From Alphaproteobacteria bacterium (GTDB lineage: Bacteria > Pseudomonadota > Alphaproteobacteria > UBA6615): a stretch of DNA of 29,059 nt. The notes under the pieces were generated by a model that did not search any database, was not told the origin of the DNA, and was given only the letters and a program-made list of their open reading frames with translations. Shown here piece by piece: positions 1-8,407 of the stretch (position 1 is its first letter; every line of letters starts with the position of its first letter). The stretch covers positions 1 through 29,059 of the forward strand of contig JAQWSA010000061.1 in assembly GCA_029243445.1 (NCBI GenBank), read 5' to 3'. A program made the position numbers and the translations under genes.

Positions 1-2064
1 TATACGGTCAAGGAAAACCTCAAAACCCACTAACGGGCTTGATATATCAAGTTTGTGCAGAACGCTTGGGTGCAGTTCGCCAAACCATGCTAATATATTT
101 TTACCAAGACAAAGGCTAGCCGAACGACCTGGGTGATAGTACTCCGGAATATCAGTAGTTACAATTTTTAGTGATTTAATAGGCGCCTCTGCTGCTTCGA
201 GTGTTGCTAATGCATCCCCCTTTGCATCAATTGCATCAACTACTCTGGAAGAGTTCGACCAATTACGGTTTTCTATATTACCCTGTCGGATTCCCGAGGC
301 CACTAGAAGTTGTCCTTCAGGAGTTGAGTCCTGGTAAGCTGGTCCTAATTCAAACAACCCAAAGTTTTGTAACCCGCGGTCTATGTTCCGACCAGCAGCG
401 AGTACTAGGTTAGGAATAATAGAGGGCCGCAGTACATCAAGGTCGCTACTAATTGGATTGGCCAGATAAAGTGATTTGTGTACTCCACCAAATATTTCTG
501 CATGCTGTGACCCCATAAATGACCAAGTAACAGTTTCTTCTAGTCCTTCTGCCGCCAAAGCTCTGCGAGCAGTTCCAGAGCGCCTTTGTATAGGAGATAT
601 GGCAACCGATGGTAGAGCTTGCTCTCTAGTTAAAGAAATAGGGATGATTTTTTCAAAACCTATTATTCGGGTAATCTCTTCTACAAGATCGGCCTCCCCA
701 TGGATATCTGGGCGCCAGGAGGGAGGAGATACTAATATTTTTTTTCCTTTCTCGATTGCGCATCCTAATTTCTCGAGAATTTCCTTTTGCTTTTCTATAG
801 TTACCTCTATGCCACCAAGTGTTTTAACTCTGTCTGGCCTTAGTTCTATTAAGCGTGAAATATTGGGTCGTGCACCGGCACTAACTTTAAAGCTAGTCTC
901 TCCGCCGCAGATATTCAGAATCATACGAGCTGCTGCTTCAGCGCCCCAATCAGCTGATTGCGGGTCAACTCCTCTTTCGAATCGGTAACGAGCATCAGAC
1001 TCTATCTGCATTGCACGTCCTGTGGTAGCAACTTGCACTGGATCGAACAAAGCAACTTCCAAAAAAACCTCAGTAGTTTCTGTTTTACAACTACTATCCA
1101 TTCCTCCCATAACTCCAGCGAGTGCTGCTACTTTATCTCCATCTCCAATAACAGTTTTAGATTGGTCAAGTGTATAGTGCTTATCAATAAGCGCGAAGAA
1201 TGGTTCATCGTTTTTAGCACGACGCATAGTCAGGGTATTATTATTGACTTTATTTGAATCAAAAACGTGTAAAGGGCGCCCTAAGTCTATTGCTATATAG
1301 TTAGTAATATCAACCAGCGCTGATATTGGTCTCAAACCAATAGCACTAAGCCTATTTTGTAACCATTTAGGGCTAGTCCGGTTTGTGATTCCTCTGAAGT
1401 GTCGTCCAACTACATAGGAGCAGGCGTTATCATCATCGGTAATAGACCAAGAAATTGGGCTGTCATAAGTACCCTCCACAGGCTCAGAACTTAGGAATGG
1501 CTTTAAGTGGCCTAAATCCGCTGCCGCGAGGTCTCTAGCTATACCTCTTACACCAGTGCAGTCAGGTCGGTTTGGAGTTAGCTCAATATCTATTATTGGA
1601 TCATCAATCCCCAAAATACTGGCGAATGGTTTACCTACTGCAGTTTCTCCCGGTAGCTCTATAATACCTTCGTGGTCGTCTGATAGCCCCATCTCACGTT
1701 CTGATACCAGCATACCATTTGATTCAACTCCTCTTATTTCAGCTACCTTAAGTTTAAAGTCTAGCCCCGGTATCCAGCTTCCTGCCGGAGCGAATACTCC
1801 TATCATACCAGCCCTAGCATTTGGAGCTCCACAGACTACCTGAACTTGTTCATTACCTGTATCCACTGTACAGATCTGTAAACGGTCAGCATCCGGATGT
1901 TTTTGAACGCTTGTTACTAGTGCAGTTGTAAAGGCATCAAATTTAGTGCCTGGATCTTCAACTGTATCTACCTCCAGCCCAATTCTGATAAGCGTCTCAA
2001 CTATTTTAGCAAGACTTGCTTCAGTTTCTAAATGATCTTTTAGCCAGCTGAGGGTGAATTTCAT
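1..2064 (-). CDS. pheT: Phenylalanyl-tRNA synthetase beta subunit (3' end beyond window)
   Basis: Large subunit of the (alpha-beta)2 enzyme that charges tRNA-Phe in the cytoplasm. The minus-strand frame is open from an ATG at 2064 to base 1, giving 688 codons, so roughly the last 110 residues of a normal 800-residue PheT lie outside the window. It begins MKFTLSWLKDH, as in PheT. An OB-fold tRNA-binding domain follows at about residues 40-150, with HPDADRL at 56-62 and the GAPN element at 79-82. The B3/B4 editing and B5 domains come next, then the start of the catalytic-like core. An AGAGG Shine-Dalgarno overlaps the pheS stop codon, and only 9 bases separate the two genes, which points to translational coupling. 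The small plus-strand frames over this region are antisense shadows. Confidence 0.96.
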   Translation of the reverse strand, partial: MKFTLSWLKDHLETEASLAKIVETLIRIGLEVDTVEDPGTKFDAFTTALVTSVQKHPDADRLQICTVDTGNEQVQVVCGAPNARAGMIGVFAPAGSWIPGLDFKLKVAEIRGVESNGMLVSEREMGLSDDHEGIIELPGETAVGKPFASILGIDDPIIDIELTPNRPDCTGVRGIARDLAAADLGHLKPFLSSEPVEGTYDSPISWSITDDDNACSYVVGRHFRGITNRTSPKWLQNRLSAIGLRPISALVDITNYIAIDLGRPLHVFDSNKVNNNTLTMRRAKNDEPFFALIDKHYTLDQSKTVIGDGDKVAALAGVMGGMDSSCKTETTEVFLEVALFDPVQVATTGRAMQIESDARYRFERGVDPQSADWGAEAAARMILNICGGETSFKVSAGARPNISRLIELRPDRVKTLGGIEVTIEKQKEILEKLGCAIEKGKKILVSPPSWRPDIHGEADLVEEITRIIGFEKIIPISLTREQALPSVAISPIQRRSGTARRALAAEGLEETVTWSFMGSQHAEIFGGVHKSLYLANPISSDLDVLRPSIIPNLVLAAGRNIDRGLQNFGLFELGPAYQDSTPEGQLLVASGIRQGNIENRNWSNSSRVVDAIDAKGDALATLEAAEAPIKSLKIVTTDIPEYYHPGRSASLCLGKNILAWFGELHPSVLHKLDISSPLVGFEVFLDRI

Positions 2065-2073
2065 AACTCGCCT

Positions 2074-3162
2074 CTAAAGTCCTCGGATTATAGACGGAGC
2101 GGCTAGAGGTACGAAGCCATAATGAGCAAGCCAGCGTAGATCTGTATCAAAGAAAGTCCTTAAATCAGGAATGCCATATTTTAACATTGCAAGACGATCT
2201 ATCCCCATGCCGAAAGCAAACCCTTGGTATTTATTTGAATCTATGCCTCCATATTCAAGAACTTTTGGGTGTACCATTCCTGAACCCATGATTTCTAACC
2301 AATTATCGGCGCCTTCACCAAAGTTACCTATTTTCAATTCTCCATCTGCGCGAATACAACCAATGTCAACCTCCATGGACGGTTCTGTAAAAGGAAAATG
2401 ACTCGGTCTGAACCTAACTGGTAGATCTGGGATTCCAAAAAAAGCTCGACAGAAATCAATAATACACCCTTTCAAGTGACCCATATGCGTAGTCTCATCT
2501 ATAACAAGAGCCTCGATTTGATGAAACATGGGTGTATGTGTTGCGTCGGAATCGCTTCTATAGGTCCGACCCGGAGCAATAATTCTGATGGGGGGGGCAT
2601 TATTTTCCATTGTACGTATTTGTACTGGTGAAGTGTGAGTTCGTAAAACTAACCTTGAGCCCTCATCATTTTCTGGCAGGTAAAATGTATCATGCATTTG
2701 CCTTGCTGGGTGCTCTGGAGGAATATTAAGGGCTGTGAAATTATGAAAATCATCCTCAATATCCGGACCTTCAGCTAATAAAAACCCCATTTCTCCAAAT
2801 ATCTCTACACATTCTTCCATTACCTGACTTACTGGATGTATATGTCCTATTTTTCTAGTACGAGGTGGTAGGGTAACATCACTAGTTTCACCCAAAATTT
2901 GGTTCTTTAGAGCAGTGGCTTCTAATTGGAGTTGCTGCGTCCTTATAGCTGCGGTTAAACGGCCTTTGATTTGATTGAGTGTTTGGCCTGCGGTTTTTCG
3001 AGCGCCACCTTCTAGACTACCCAGTCTTTTCATCTGTTCGGTTATTTGTCCCTTGCGACCAAGTACTGAAACCCTAACAGCTTCAAGCCTCTCAAGACTG
3101 TCGGCTGCTTTTATTTCAGCTAAAAGTGCAGATTCTAGCTCCGTTAAATCAGACGGGGTCAT
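2074..3162 (-). CDS. pheS: Phenylalanyl-tRNA synthetase alpha subunit
   Basis: Catalytic alpha subunit of PheRS, a class II synthetase that makes Phe-AMP and transfers Phe to tRNA. The protein has 362 residues from this start. An N-terminal coiled-coil arm (about 1-90) is followed by the class II core. Motif 1 lies around 109-127, motif 2 at about 199-217 (GRTYRSD, then HTPMFHQIE), and motif 3 near the C-terminus (GMGIDRLAMLKYGI). I chose the ATG at 3162 because it gives the usual MT-x-L-x-x-LE start and has a GGA 7 bases upstream. A TTG at 3174 would add four residues and cannot be excluded. The gene lies between rplT (32 bases upstream) and pheT, the usual rpmI-rplT-pheS-pheT order. Confidence 0.96.
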   Translation of the reverse strand: MTPSDLTELESALLAEIKAADSLERLEAVRVSVLGRKGQITEQMKRLGSLEGGARKTAGQTLNQIKGRLTAAIRTQQLQLEATALKNQILGETSDVTLPPRTRKIGHIHPVSQVMEECVEIFGEMGFLLAEGPDIEDDFHNFTALNIPPEHPARQMHDTFYLPENDEGSRLVLRTHTSPVQIRTMENNAPPIRIIAPGRTYRSDSDATHTPMFHQIEALVIDETTHMGHLKGCIIDFCRAFFGIPDLPVRFRPSHFPFTEPSMEVDIGCIRADGELKIGNFGEGADNWLEIMGSGMVHPKVLEYGGIDSNKYQGFAFGMGIDRLAMLKYGIPDLRTFFDTDLRWLAHYGFVPLAAPSIIRGL

Positions 3163-3194
3163 AGTATAATCCAAGTAAGCTCGTGGAGCCTAGG

Positions 3195-3560
3195 TTATGC
3201 TGTGGCCTTCAGAGCGTCCTGCGCCTGATCGACCAGCATTTTAAATGCTTCGGGTTCTTTGACCGCAAGATCAGCTAGAATTTTGCGGTCAAGCTCAATA
3301 CCAGCTTGTTTAACCCCATTCATGAACTGAGAGTATGTCAAACCATGTTGACGAGCACCGGCATTTATACGTTGAATCCATAAGGCTCGAAAGTTTCGTT
3401 TTTTTACTTTTCGATCCCTGTATGCGTATTGAAGACCTTTTTCAACTCGTTCAATCGCTATTCTATAGTTGGTTGAACTTCGTCCGCGATAGCCCTTTGC
3501 AAGCTTTAGAACTTTTTTACGCTTCGAGTGTCGATGTACAGAACTAGTTGCACGAGACAT
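3195..3560 (-). CDS. rplT: 50S ribosomal protein L20
   Basis: Ribosomal protein L20, which binds 23S rRNA early in 50S assembly. In some bacteria it also represses its own operon by binding the leader mRNA. The 121-residue protein has the very basic N-terminal arm ([18 protein letters not shown], about 9-26) and the globular domain with [20 protein letters not shown]. Its length is normal for the family. The ATG lies 3 bases after the rpmI stop codon, so the two genes are almost certainly co-transcribed and translationally coupled. Confidence 0.97.
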   Translation of the reverse strand: MSRATSSVHRHSKRKKVLKLAKGYRGRSSTNYRIAIERVEKGLQYAYRDRKVKKRNFRALWIQRINAGARQHGLTYSQFMNGVKQAGIELDRKILADLAVKEPEAFKMLVDQAQDALKATA

Positions 3561-3563
3561 GTC

Positions 3564-3773
3564 TTAACCCTTCTTTTTTGCGTAAGGCATGGTTGGCATA
3601 ACTAAACTACTGTCAACATCAGCCATAATACCTATTTTACGGGCTTTCCGTTTCATAGACTGAGAACGCTTTCGCATACCATGTCTCATGCCAGAAGGCT
3701 TAAACCTAATTTTGCCTGAAGCTGTAAAGCGGAATCGCTTTTTTGCTGACGATTTTGTCTTCATCTTGGGCAT
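3564..3773 (-). CDS. rpmI: 50S ribosomal protein L35
   Basis: Ribosomal protein L35, a small basic component of the large subunit. The 69-residue protein starts MPKMKTKSSAKKRFRFTASGK, the classic L35 N-terminus. A purine-rich GGGGA lies just upstream of the ATG. It is the first gene of the rpmI-rplT-pheS-pheT series on the minus strand. In many bacteria infC lies directly upstream, but here infC is about 1.1 kb away, beyond an oppositely oriented SDR gene. This operon therefore needs its own promoter; a candidate lies at 3869-3897. Confidence 0.96.
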   Translation of the reverse strand: MPKMKTKSSAKKRFRFTASGKIRFKPSGMRHGMRKRSQSMKRKARKIGIMADVDSSLVMPTMPYAKKKG

Positions 3774-3868
3774 TTTATCCCCGCATATTTATGAGGTTTG
3801 GTTTCGACAGCTAGGCATGCCCAGAGATATGTTTTCTCTAGCCATACTATCGTTACTAAATCGCGCGG

Positions 3869-3897
3869 TTTATAACGGTCTATGTTTATAAACGCAA
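3869..3897 (-). promoter_or_regulatory. Candidate promoter for rpmI-rplT-pheS-pheT
   Basis: On the minus strand TTGCGT (3 of 6 to the -35 consensus) is followed after 17 bases by TATAAA (5 of 6 to the -10 consensus). The predicted start near 3862 would give a leader of about 90 bases before rpmI. That leader contains short inverted repeats, including GGCATGCC at 3814-3821 and AGAGA/TCTCT around 3823-3838. The weak -35 keeps this tentative. Confidence 0.35.
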
Positions 3898-3929
3898 GAC
3901 CCTTGTCAGGTTTGTTTTTTTTCTTTTTA

Positions 3930-3957
3930 TTGATGTTAACTTCTTCTCTCATATAAA
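3930..3957 (+). promoter_or_regulatory. Candidate promoter for the SDR gene
   Basis: TTGATG (4 of 6) is followed after 16 bases by TATAAA (5 of 6). Transcription would start near 3964, leaving a leader of about 34 bases that includes an AAAAAGG Shine-Dalgarno 8 bases before the ATG at 3998. It points away from the rpmI promoter candidate on the other strand, so this 224-base spacer would be a divergent control region. Confidence 0.4.
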
Positions 3958-3997
3958 TATAATATTTTTTAACAAATAGTTTAAAAAGGTAAAAATA

Positions 3998-4777
3998 ATG
4001 GACCTAGAATTGAATGGGAAAACAGCTTTGATTACAGGGGCTAGCAAAGGCATAGGCCGCTCGATAGCTATGATTTTAGCTGAGGAGGGGTGTAACTTGC
4101 ATCTAGCAGCTAGAACAGAGTCAGATTTACTAACTCTAAGTGATGAGCTTAAATCTAAGTTTGATGTTGAAGTTAATATTCATGCAACAGATCTTTCAGT
4201 AATTGATAATGTTTTATACTTGGCCAGCTTAACTTCTGGCGTAGATATACTAATCAACAATGCTGGTGCTATTCCTGCTGGTGATATTGCACGCCTAGAT
4301 GTTGAGACTATAAAAGACGCATGGGACCTTAAAGTTTTTGGGTTTGTAGGTTTGACTAAGGCTATATATCCGGAAATGTGCGCTAGGGGTCACGGTGTGA
4401 TAGTTAATATTATTGGGATGGCAGGGGAAAGGTCACGGCCTAACTATATTGCCGGTGCAATGGGTAATGCTGCGTTGATGGCTCTAACTCGGGCGCTAGG
4501 TTCAGAAAGCTATGATAAGGGCGTGCGTGTGGTAGGCATTAATCCGGGGCCAATTGAAACCGACCGTCTAGTTACTCAGGCAAAAACCACAGCAGATATG
4601 AAATGGGGTGATGAAAATCTTTGGCGCGACACTATGAAGGGGTTGCCAGGTGGGCGTGCAGGTTCAGTTATGGAAGTAGCATGGGTTGCAGCTTTTTTAG
4701 CTAGTCCAAGGGCGTCCTGGGTATCAGGGACCACTGTTATGGTAGATGGAGGTCAGCACTCTCGTCCACCCGCTTAG
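3998..4777 (+). CDS. Short-chain dehydrogenase/reductase-fold protein with a non-canonical active site
   Basis: A 259-residue Rossmann-fold protein of classical SDR length. The nucleotide-binding motif TGASKGIG is at 13-20, the structural NNAGA at 87-91, and the C-terminal NPGP and VSGTTVMVDGG elements are intact. The catalytic tetrad is not. Lys112 stands where the family Asn is expected, Ile-Gly (139-140) where the Ser lies, Gly153 where Tyr lies, and Asn157 where Lys lies, in the segment YIAGAMGNAAL. A Tyr at 150 is displaced by three residues. The protein probably binds NAD(P), but ordinary SDR redox chemistry is doubtful and the substrate is unknown. It is a lone plus-strand gene between minus-strand rpmI and infC, with a good Shine-Dalgarno and its own promoter candidate. 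Confidence 0.88.
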   Translation: MDLELNGKTALITGASKGIGRSIAMILAEEGCNLHLAARTESDLLTLSDELKSKFDVEVNIHATDLSVIDNVLYLASLTSGVDILINNAGAIPAGDIARLDVETIKDAWDLKVFGFVGLTKAIYPEMCARGHGVIVNIIGMAGERSRPNYIAGAMGNAALMALTRALGSESYDKGVRVVGINPGPIETDRLVTQAKTTADMKWGDENLWRDTMKGLPGGRAGSVMEVAWVAAFLASPRASWVSGTTVMVDGGQHSRPPA

Positions 4778-4785
4778 CAGCTTCT

Positions 4786-4825
4786 CTACTTTACCGGGTT
4801 TGATTGATAATGACCGGTAAAGTAG
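4786..4825. terminator. Perfect 12-bp stem-loop between convergent SDR and infC genes
   Basis: CTACTTTACCGG at 4786-4797 is the exact reverse complement of 4814-4825, with a 16-base loop. It lies 8 bases past the SDR stop codon and 35 bases past the infC stop codon, midway between convergent genes. That is the position of a bidirectional terminator. Neither side carries a clear T-run, so it may act with Rho or as a 3'-end stabilising structure rather than as a simple intrinsic terminator. Confidence 0.55.
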
Positions 4826-4860
4826 AAACTAAATCATATGAACGTTTAGCAATTAAAAAA

Positions 4861-5400
4861 TCAGCGAGGTGCCATGACCATAGTTAATTGTCGTCCCTCG
4901 AATTTAGGCATCTGTTCTACCTTGGCTATTTTATCTAGTTCTTCGCGAACTCTCTGTAAAACCTGTGCTCCAAGTTCTTGATGAGCCATTTCTCTCCCTC
5001 GAAAACGAAGAGTTACCTTAACCTTGTCACCATCATCAATAAATCTGCGGGCATTGCGCATTTTGACATCATAGTCATGCGTATCAATATTTGGCCGAAG
5101 TTTTATCTCTTTAACGTCAATTGTTTTCTGTCTTTTTCGAGCGACATTAGCCTTTTTTTGATCTTCGTATTTAAGCTTACCAAAATCAATTATTTTACAA
5201 ACAGGTGGTACCGCATTTGGTGAAACCTCAACTAGGTCAAGACTCACACTGTAAGCTCTTTCTAATGCGTCTTGAGTGGGCACTACTCCGACTTGCTCTC
5301 CGTTTTCATCGACTAGCCGAACCTCAGCAATGTCAATGTCTAAATTTACCCGTGGCCCCGATCGTTTCGGGGGGGTAACGTCTACTGGTCGTCTAGCGAT
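4861..5400 (-). CDS. infC: Translation initiation factor IF-3, probable ATC start
   Basis: IF-3 binds the 30S subunit, keeps subunits apart and rejects wrong start codons. The minus-strand frame is open from a stop at 5419-5421. The conserved IF-3 N-terminus (ARRP, then GPRVN and VRLVDENGEQVGVVPTQDAL) begins right after an ATC at 5398-5400. An AGGAG lies 8 bases upstream of that ATC, and no in-frame ATG precedes the conserved region. Starting there gives 179 residues, the usual length. The first GTG (5283) falls inside the conserved VVPTQDAL segment and would remove 39 needed residues. The rest is typical: NAVPPVCKIIDFGKLKYEDQKK linker and a C-terminal domain with IKLRPNIDTHDYDVK and VTLRFRGREMAHQELG. 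It follows thrS by 43 bases on the same strand. Confidence 0.94.
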   Translation of the reverse strand: MARRPVDVTPPKRSGPRVNLDIDIAEVRLVDENGEQVGVVPTQDALERAYSVSLDLVEVSPNAVPPVCKIIDFGKLKYEDQKKANVARKRQKTIDVKEIKLRPNIDTHDYDVKMRNARRFIDDGDKVKVTLRFRGREMAHQELGAQVLQRVREELDKIAKVEQMPKFEGRQLTMVMAPR

Positions 5401-5415
5401 GTATCTATCTCCTGG
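5401..5415 (-). promoter_or_regulatory. Ribosome binding site that fixes the infC start
   Basis: Read on the minus strand the sequence is CCAGGAGATAGATAC, followed directly by ATC. The AGGAG is 8 bases from the ATC, an ideal spacing, and no ATG, GTG or TTG in the infC frame sits at a suitable distance. This supports initiation at the rare ATC codon. Escherichia coli infC uses ATT, which lets IF-3 repress its own synthesis. Confidence 0.7.
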
Positions 5416-5443
5416 TAGTTAATGAATTAAAAAAAATGACTGT

Positions 5444-7393
5444 CTATTTATTATCTGGTCTCTCTGATTCCTCTATAAGTTGGCCCAGAGCATCGTCTAA
5501 GGCAAGTACTTCTTGGTTTTTTGACCCCAATCGACGTAAGGCTACTGTATTTTCTTCAGATTCTCGGCGTCCAACCACTAATATGACTGGAATATGAGCT
5601 AAGCTGTGTTCTCTTACTTTATAATTAATTTTCACATTACGTAAATCAGTAACAATCCTCAAACCAGCTTTTTTAAACTCTTTTGCGACTTTTTCCGCGT
5701 ATAAATCAGCATCATTAGTAATTGTTGCTATGGCTATTTGCACCGGAGCAAGCCACATGGGGAAACGTCCAGCATAATGCTCAATTAGAATACCTAAGAA
5801 TCTTTCGAAAGAGCCTAAAATTGCTCTATGTAATATCACTGGGCGATGTTTGTTTCCATCTTCACCTATATATGAAGCATCCAATCGTTCTGGAAGTACA
5901 AAGTCTACCTGTAGGGTACCACATTGCCAATCCCGGCCTATCGTGTCCCTAAGAACAAATTCGAGTTTTGGACCATAAAAAGCTCCTTCGCCTGGATTAT
6001 GAGTATAGTCGAGACCAGCGGCGTCAGTTGCTTCTATTAGGGATTGTTCTGCCCTGTCCCATGTCGCGTCGTCGCCGGCTCTCACCTGCGGCCTATCAGC
6101 AAACTTAACTTTTACATCTGTAAACCCAAAGTCATTGTAAATGCTTGATAACAAGTCGCAGAAAGCCTTAGTCTCTGTTACAATCTGATCTTCAGAACAG
6201 AAAATATGGGCATCGTCTTGAGTGAAGGCTCTTACTCTCATTAGGCCGTGTAGAGCTCCTGAGGGTTCATATCTATGGCATGAACCAAACTCGGCCATTC
6301 TCAATGGAAGGTCTCTATAGCTTGTAGTCCCCTGTTTGTATATTTGAACATGACAAGGGCAGTTCATGGGTTTGACAGCGAGCACACGATCATCATCGTC
6401 ATTTATGGTAAACATATTTTCACGGAATTTTTCCCAGTGACCTGATTTTTCCCATAAACCTCGATCAACCAATTGAGGTGTTTTAACTTCAAAGTAACCA
6501 GCTTTGGTTAGTCGATTACGCATATATTCTTCGCATACACGGTAAAGTGTCCAACCTTTTTCATGCCAAAATACGGAGCCTACTGCTTCCTCCTGTATAT
6601 GGAATAAACCCATCTCTCGACCAAGTCTTCTATGGTCTCTTTTTTCTGCTTCTTCGAGCTGTGTTATATAAAAATCCAATTCTTTTTTATTACGCCAAGC
6701 CGTTCCGTAAATTCTCTGAAGTTGTTGATTACGCGCATCTCCACGCCAATAGGCTCCAGAAACCTTCATTAATTTAAAAGAAGTGCCAAGTCTGCCAGTC
6801 GATGGCAAATGAGGTCCGCTACATAGGTCAAGCCAGTTACCTTGCCGATAAACTGAAATTTCGACGTTACTTTCCATAGTTTGAATATGTTCCGCTTTGT
6901 ATTTTTCACCAGCTTTTTCAAAATATTTTATGGCTTCGTCTCGGTCCCAAACATCTCGGGAGATGGTCTCATTGCGTTCTACAATATCCTTCATGCGTGA
7001 TTCTATTTTTTTTAGGTCTTCAGGGTTAAATGGTTCCTCACGTACGAAGTCATAGTAAAAGCCATTTTCTATAGCTGGCCCAAATGTTATTTGCGTATCG
7101 GGATAAAGCTCTTGTACAGCTTCTGCCATAACATGTGCCGCATCGTGGCGCAGTAAATCATATACTGTTTCATCATCACTTTTTAGGGTTATGATCTCAA
7201 TTGATGCATTTCTGATTACTTCGGCAGATAAGTCAGTGAGGTGTCCATCGATTTTATATGCCAAGGCAGCTTTAGCTAAACCGGGCCCGATATCTGCTGC
7301 AATCTCAAAGCCAGTTACTGGCCCTGAAAAATTCCGTTTGCTACCATCGGGCAACGTAATCATTACTTGGTTGTTGTTATCGGCCTCAGCCAT
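5444..7393 (-). CDS. thrS: Threonyl-tRNA synthetase
   Basis: Class II synthetase that charges tRNA-Thr and edits mischarged Ser. The 649-residue protein is full length. It has an N-terminal TGS domain (about 10-70), then an editing domain with HDAAH (His83, His87) and CSGPH (Cys191, His195). The catalytic core carries KPMNCPCHV (zinc ligand Cys345), [17 protein letters not shown] and DDAHIF (His396). A C-terminal anticodon-binding domain starts near residue 550 ([10 protein letters not shown]). The NCPCH spelling, where Escherichia coli has NCPGH, is as I recall it for alphaproteobacterial enzymes. GGAG lies 4 bases before the ATG. The gene sits 43 bases upstream of infC and 62 bases downstream of a glycosyltransferase gene on the same strand. 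Confidence 0.97.
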   Translation of the reverse strand: MAEADNNNQVMITLPDGSKRNFSGPVTGFEIAADIGPGLAKAALAYKIDGHLTDLSAEVIRNASIEIITLKSDDETVYDLLRHDAAHVMAEAVQELYPDTQITFGPAIENGFYYDFVREEPFNPEDLKKIESRMKDIVERNETISRDVWDRDEAIKYFEKAGEKYKAEHIQTMESNVEISVYRQGNWLDLCSGPHLPSTGRLGTSFKLMKVSGAYWRGDARNQQLQRIYGTAWRNKKELDFYITQLEEAEKRDHRRLGREMGLFHIQEEAVGSVFWHEKGWTLYRVCEEYMRNRLTKAGYFEVKTPQLVDRGLWEKSGHWEKFRENMFTINDDDDRVLAVKPMNCPCHVQIYKQGTTSYRDLPLRMAEFGSCHRYEPSGALHGLMRVRAFTQDDAHIFCSEDQIVTETKAFCDLLSSIYNDFGFTDVKVKFADRPQVRAGDDATWDRAEQSLIEATDAAGLDYTHNPGEGAFYGPKLEFVLRDTIGRDWQCGTLQVDFVLPERLDASYIGEDGNKHRPVILHRAILGSFERFLGILIEHYAGRFPMWLAPVQIAIATITNDADLYAEKVAKEFKKAGLRIVTDLRNVKINYKVREHSLAHIPVILVVGRRESEENTVALRRLGSKNQEVLALDDALGQLIEESERPDNK

Positions 7394-7455
7394 TATATCT
7401 CCGTAAAACGTATTTTGATTAACGATTATTAAACCTATTTGCTATACTTGACGAT

Positions 7456-8394
7456 TTAACGCAATTGCAGGCTCGCTTCAACCTCATTAACACTAAGATT
7501 TTCAAGCGACTGCTGCCGAATTATACTAACATTATTCCCTCTTTGGCCGCACATTTGTGGATCAGAAGCATGGGAATAAATTACTAGAGATGGTGTTCCA
7601 GAGGTGGAAATCACATGCATAGGGCCTGTATCATTTCCAACAGCCCCGGCCGCCTGACGCGCCAGCGCTATAATATCTATCATTGAAGTTTTATTTGTTA
7701 GGTCTTTTGATTCTGGACAAATCAGAGATATATACCTAGCTAATTTCGTTTCTGGTTTGTGTCCTATCACTACAGGTAAAATATTTTTACTGACAAGTCT
7801 TGAGGCTAATTGGGCATAATTTTTTGTTGGCCACCTTTTGTCGAGTCGATGATCTGAGCCGCCCGGCACTAAAAGAACGTAGGGTTTGGAAAGACCGAAG
7901 TTAGTAGAACTTTCTTCGATGCCATCAAAACTAGGGGTCGGAACATTGTGTATATCAGCTATAGCTAATTGTTCGGCCTGCCTTTCAATCGTGTGCATCA
8001 AATTACGGTTTGGATTATTATGTCGGTGTGAACATCCAAAAACAGAACCTGACCACTCAGGTTTCTTACCAAAACAAAATAGGTAAAAAATTATTGCCGT
8101 GCGATCTGATGTTTGTAGGTCGTAAACCCTATAAAAGTTATAATTATGAAGACGTTTTACTAATTTTACCCACCCTTGAAGGTTAAACCAAGTCGGTCTC
8201 TCATCAATCCATATATCATCAAACCATTTACCAGATTTAGCAAAATCAAAATATTTTTTAGTTGTCAGTAATGTAATGTGCGAGTTCAAATGGTGAGATC
8301 GAATAGCTGCGAACGGCCCTGTCGCTTGAACAATATCACCCATTGCTCCTAATTTTATTACTAAAATTCTTTTAACTGGTTTAGTGGTGTTCAT
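7456..8394 (-). CDS. Glycosyltransferase family 9 (ADP-heptose:LPS heptosyltransferase type)
   Basis: A 312-residue GT-B fold protein of family 9, whose best-known members add L-glycero-D-manno-heptose from ADP-heptose to the LPS inner core on the cytoplasmic face of the inner membrane. The N-terminus has the family start ILVIKLGAMGDIVQATGP. The C-terminal half has VLLVPGGSDHRLDKRWP and the signature GNDTGPMHVISTSGTPSLVIYS. The length fits WaaC/WaaF enzymes (about 320-350). The acceptor cannot be read from the sequence, so no gene symbol is given. It begins 13 bases after the stop codon of the GT4 gene on the same strand, so the two probably form an envelope-sugar operon reading toward thrS. 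Confidence 0.87.
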   Translation of the reverse strand: MNTTKPVKRILVIKLGAMGDIVQATGPFAAIRSHHLNSHITLLTTKKYFDFAKSGKWFDDIWIDERPTWFNLQGWVKLVKRLHNYNFYRVYDLQTSDRTAIIFYLFCFGKKPEWSGSVFGCSHRHNNPNRNLMHTIERQAEQLAIADIHNVPTPSFDGIEESSTNFGLSKPYVLLVPGGSDHRLDKRWPTKNYAQLASRLVSKNILPVVIGHKPETKLARYISLICPESKDLTNKTSMIDIIALARQAAGAVGNDTGPMHVISTSGTPSLVIYSHASDPQMCGQRGNNVSIIRQQSLENLSVNEVEASLQLR

Positions 8395-8407
8395 AAGTAA
8401 AGGCTAA

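Noticed and set aside
476..988. A 170-codon plus-strand open frame, with other plus-strand frames at 201-413, 958-1257 and 1556-1843
   Set aside because: They lie antisense inside pheT, whose minus-strand frame is fully open and clearly recognisable. Their translations resemble no known family.
3761..3952. A 63-codon minus-strand frame upstream of rpmI, rich in lysine
   Set aside because: It overlaps the rpmI start and the candidate promoter, resembles no known protein and looks like the product of an AT-rich spacer.
4861..5283. infC starting at the GTG at 5283
   Set aside because: It falls inside the conserved VVPTQDAL segment and removes the IF-3 N-terminal domain; the upstream frame continues with conserved sequence to the ATC at 5400.
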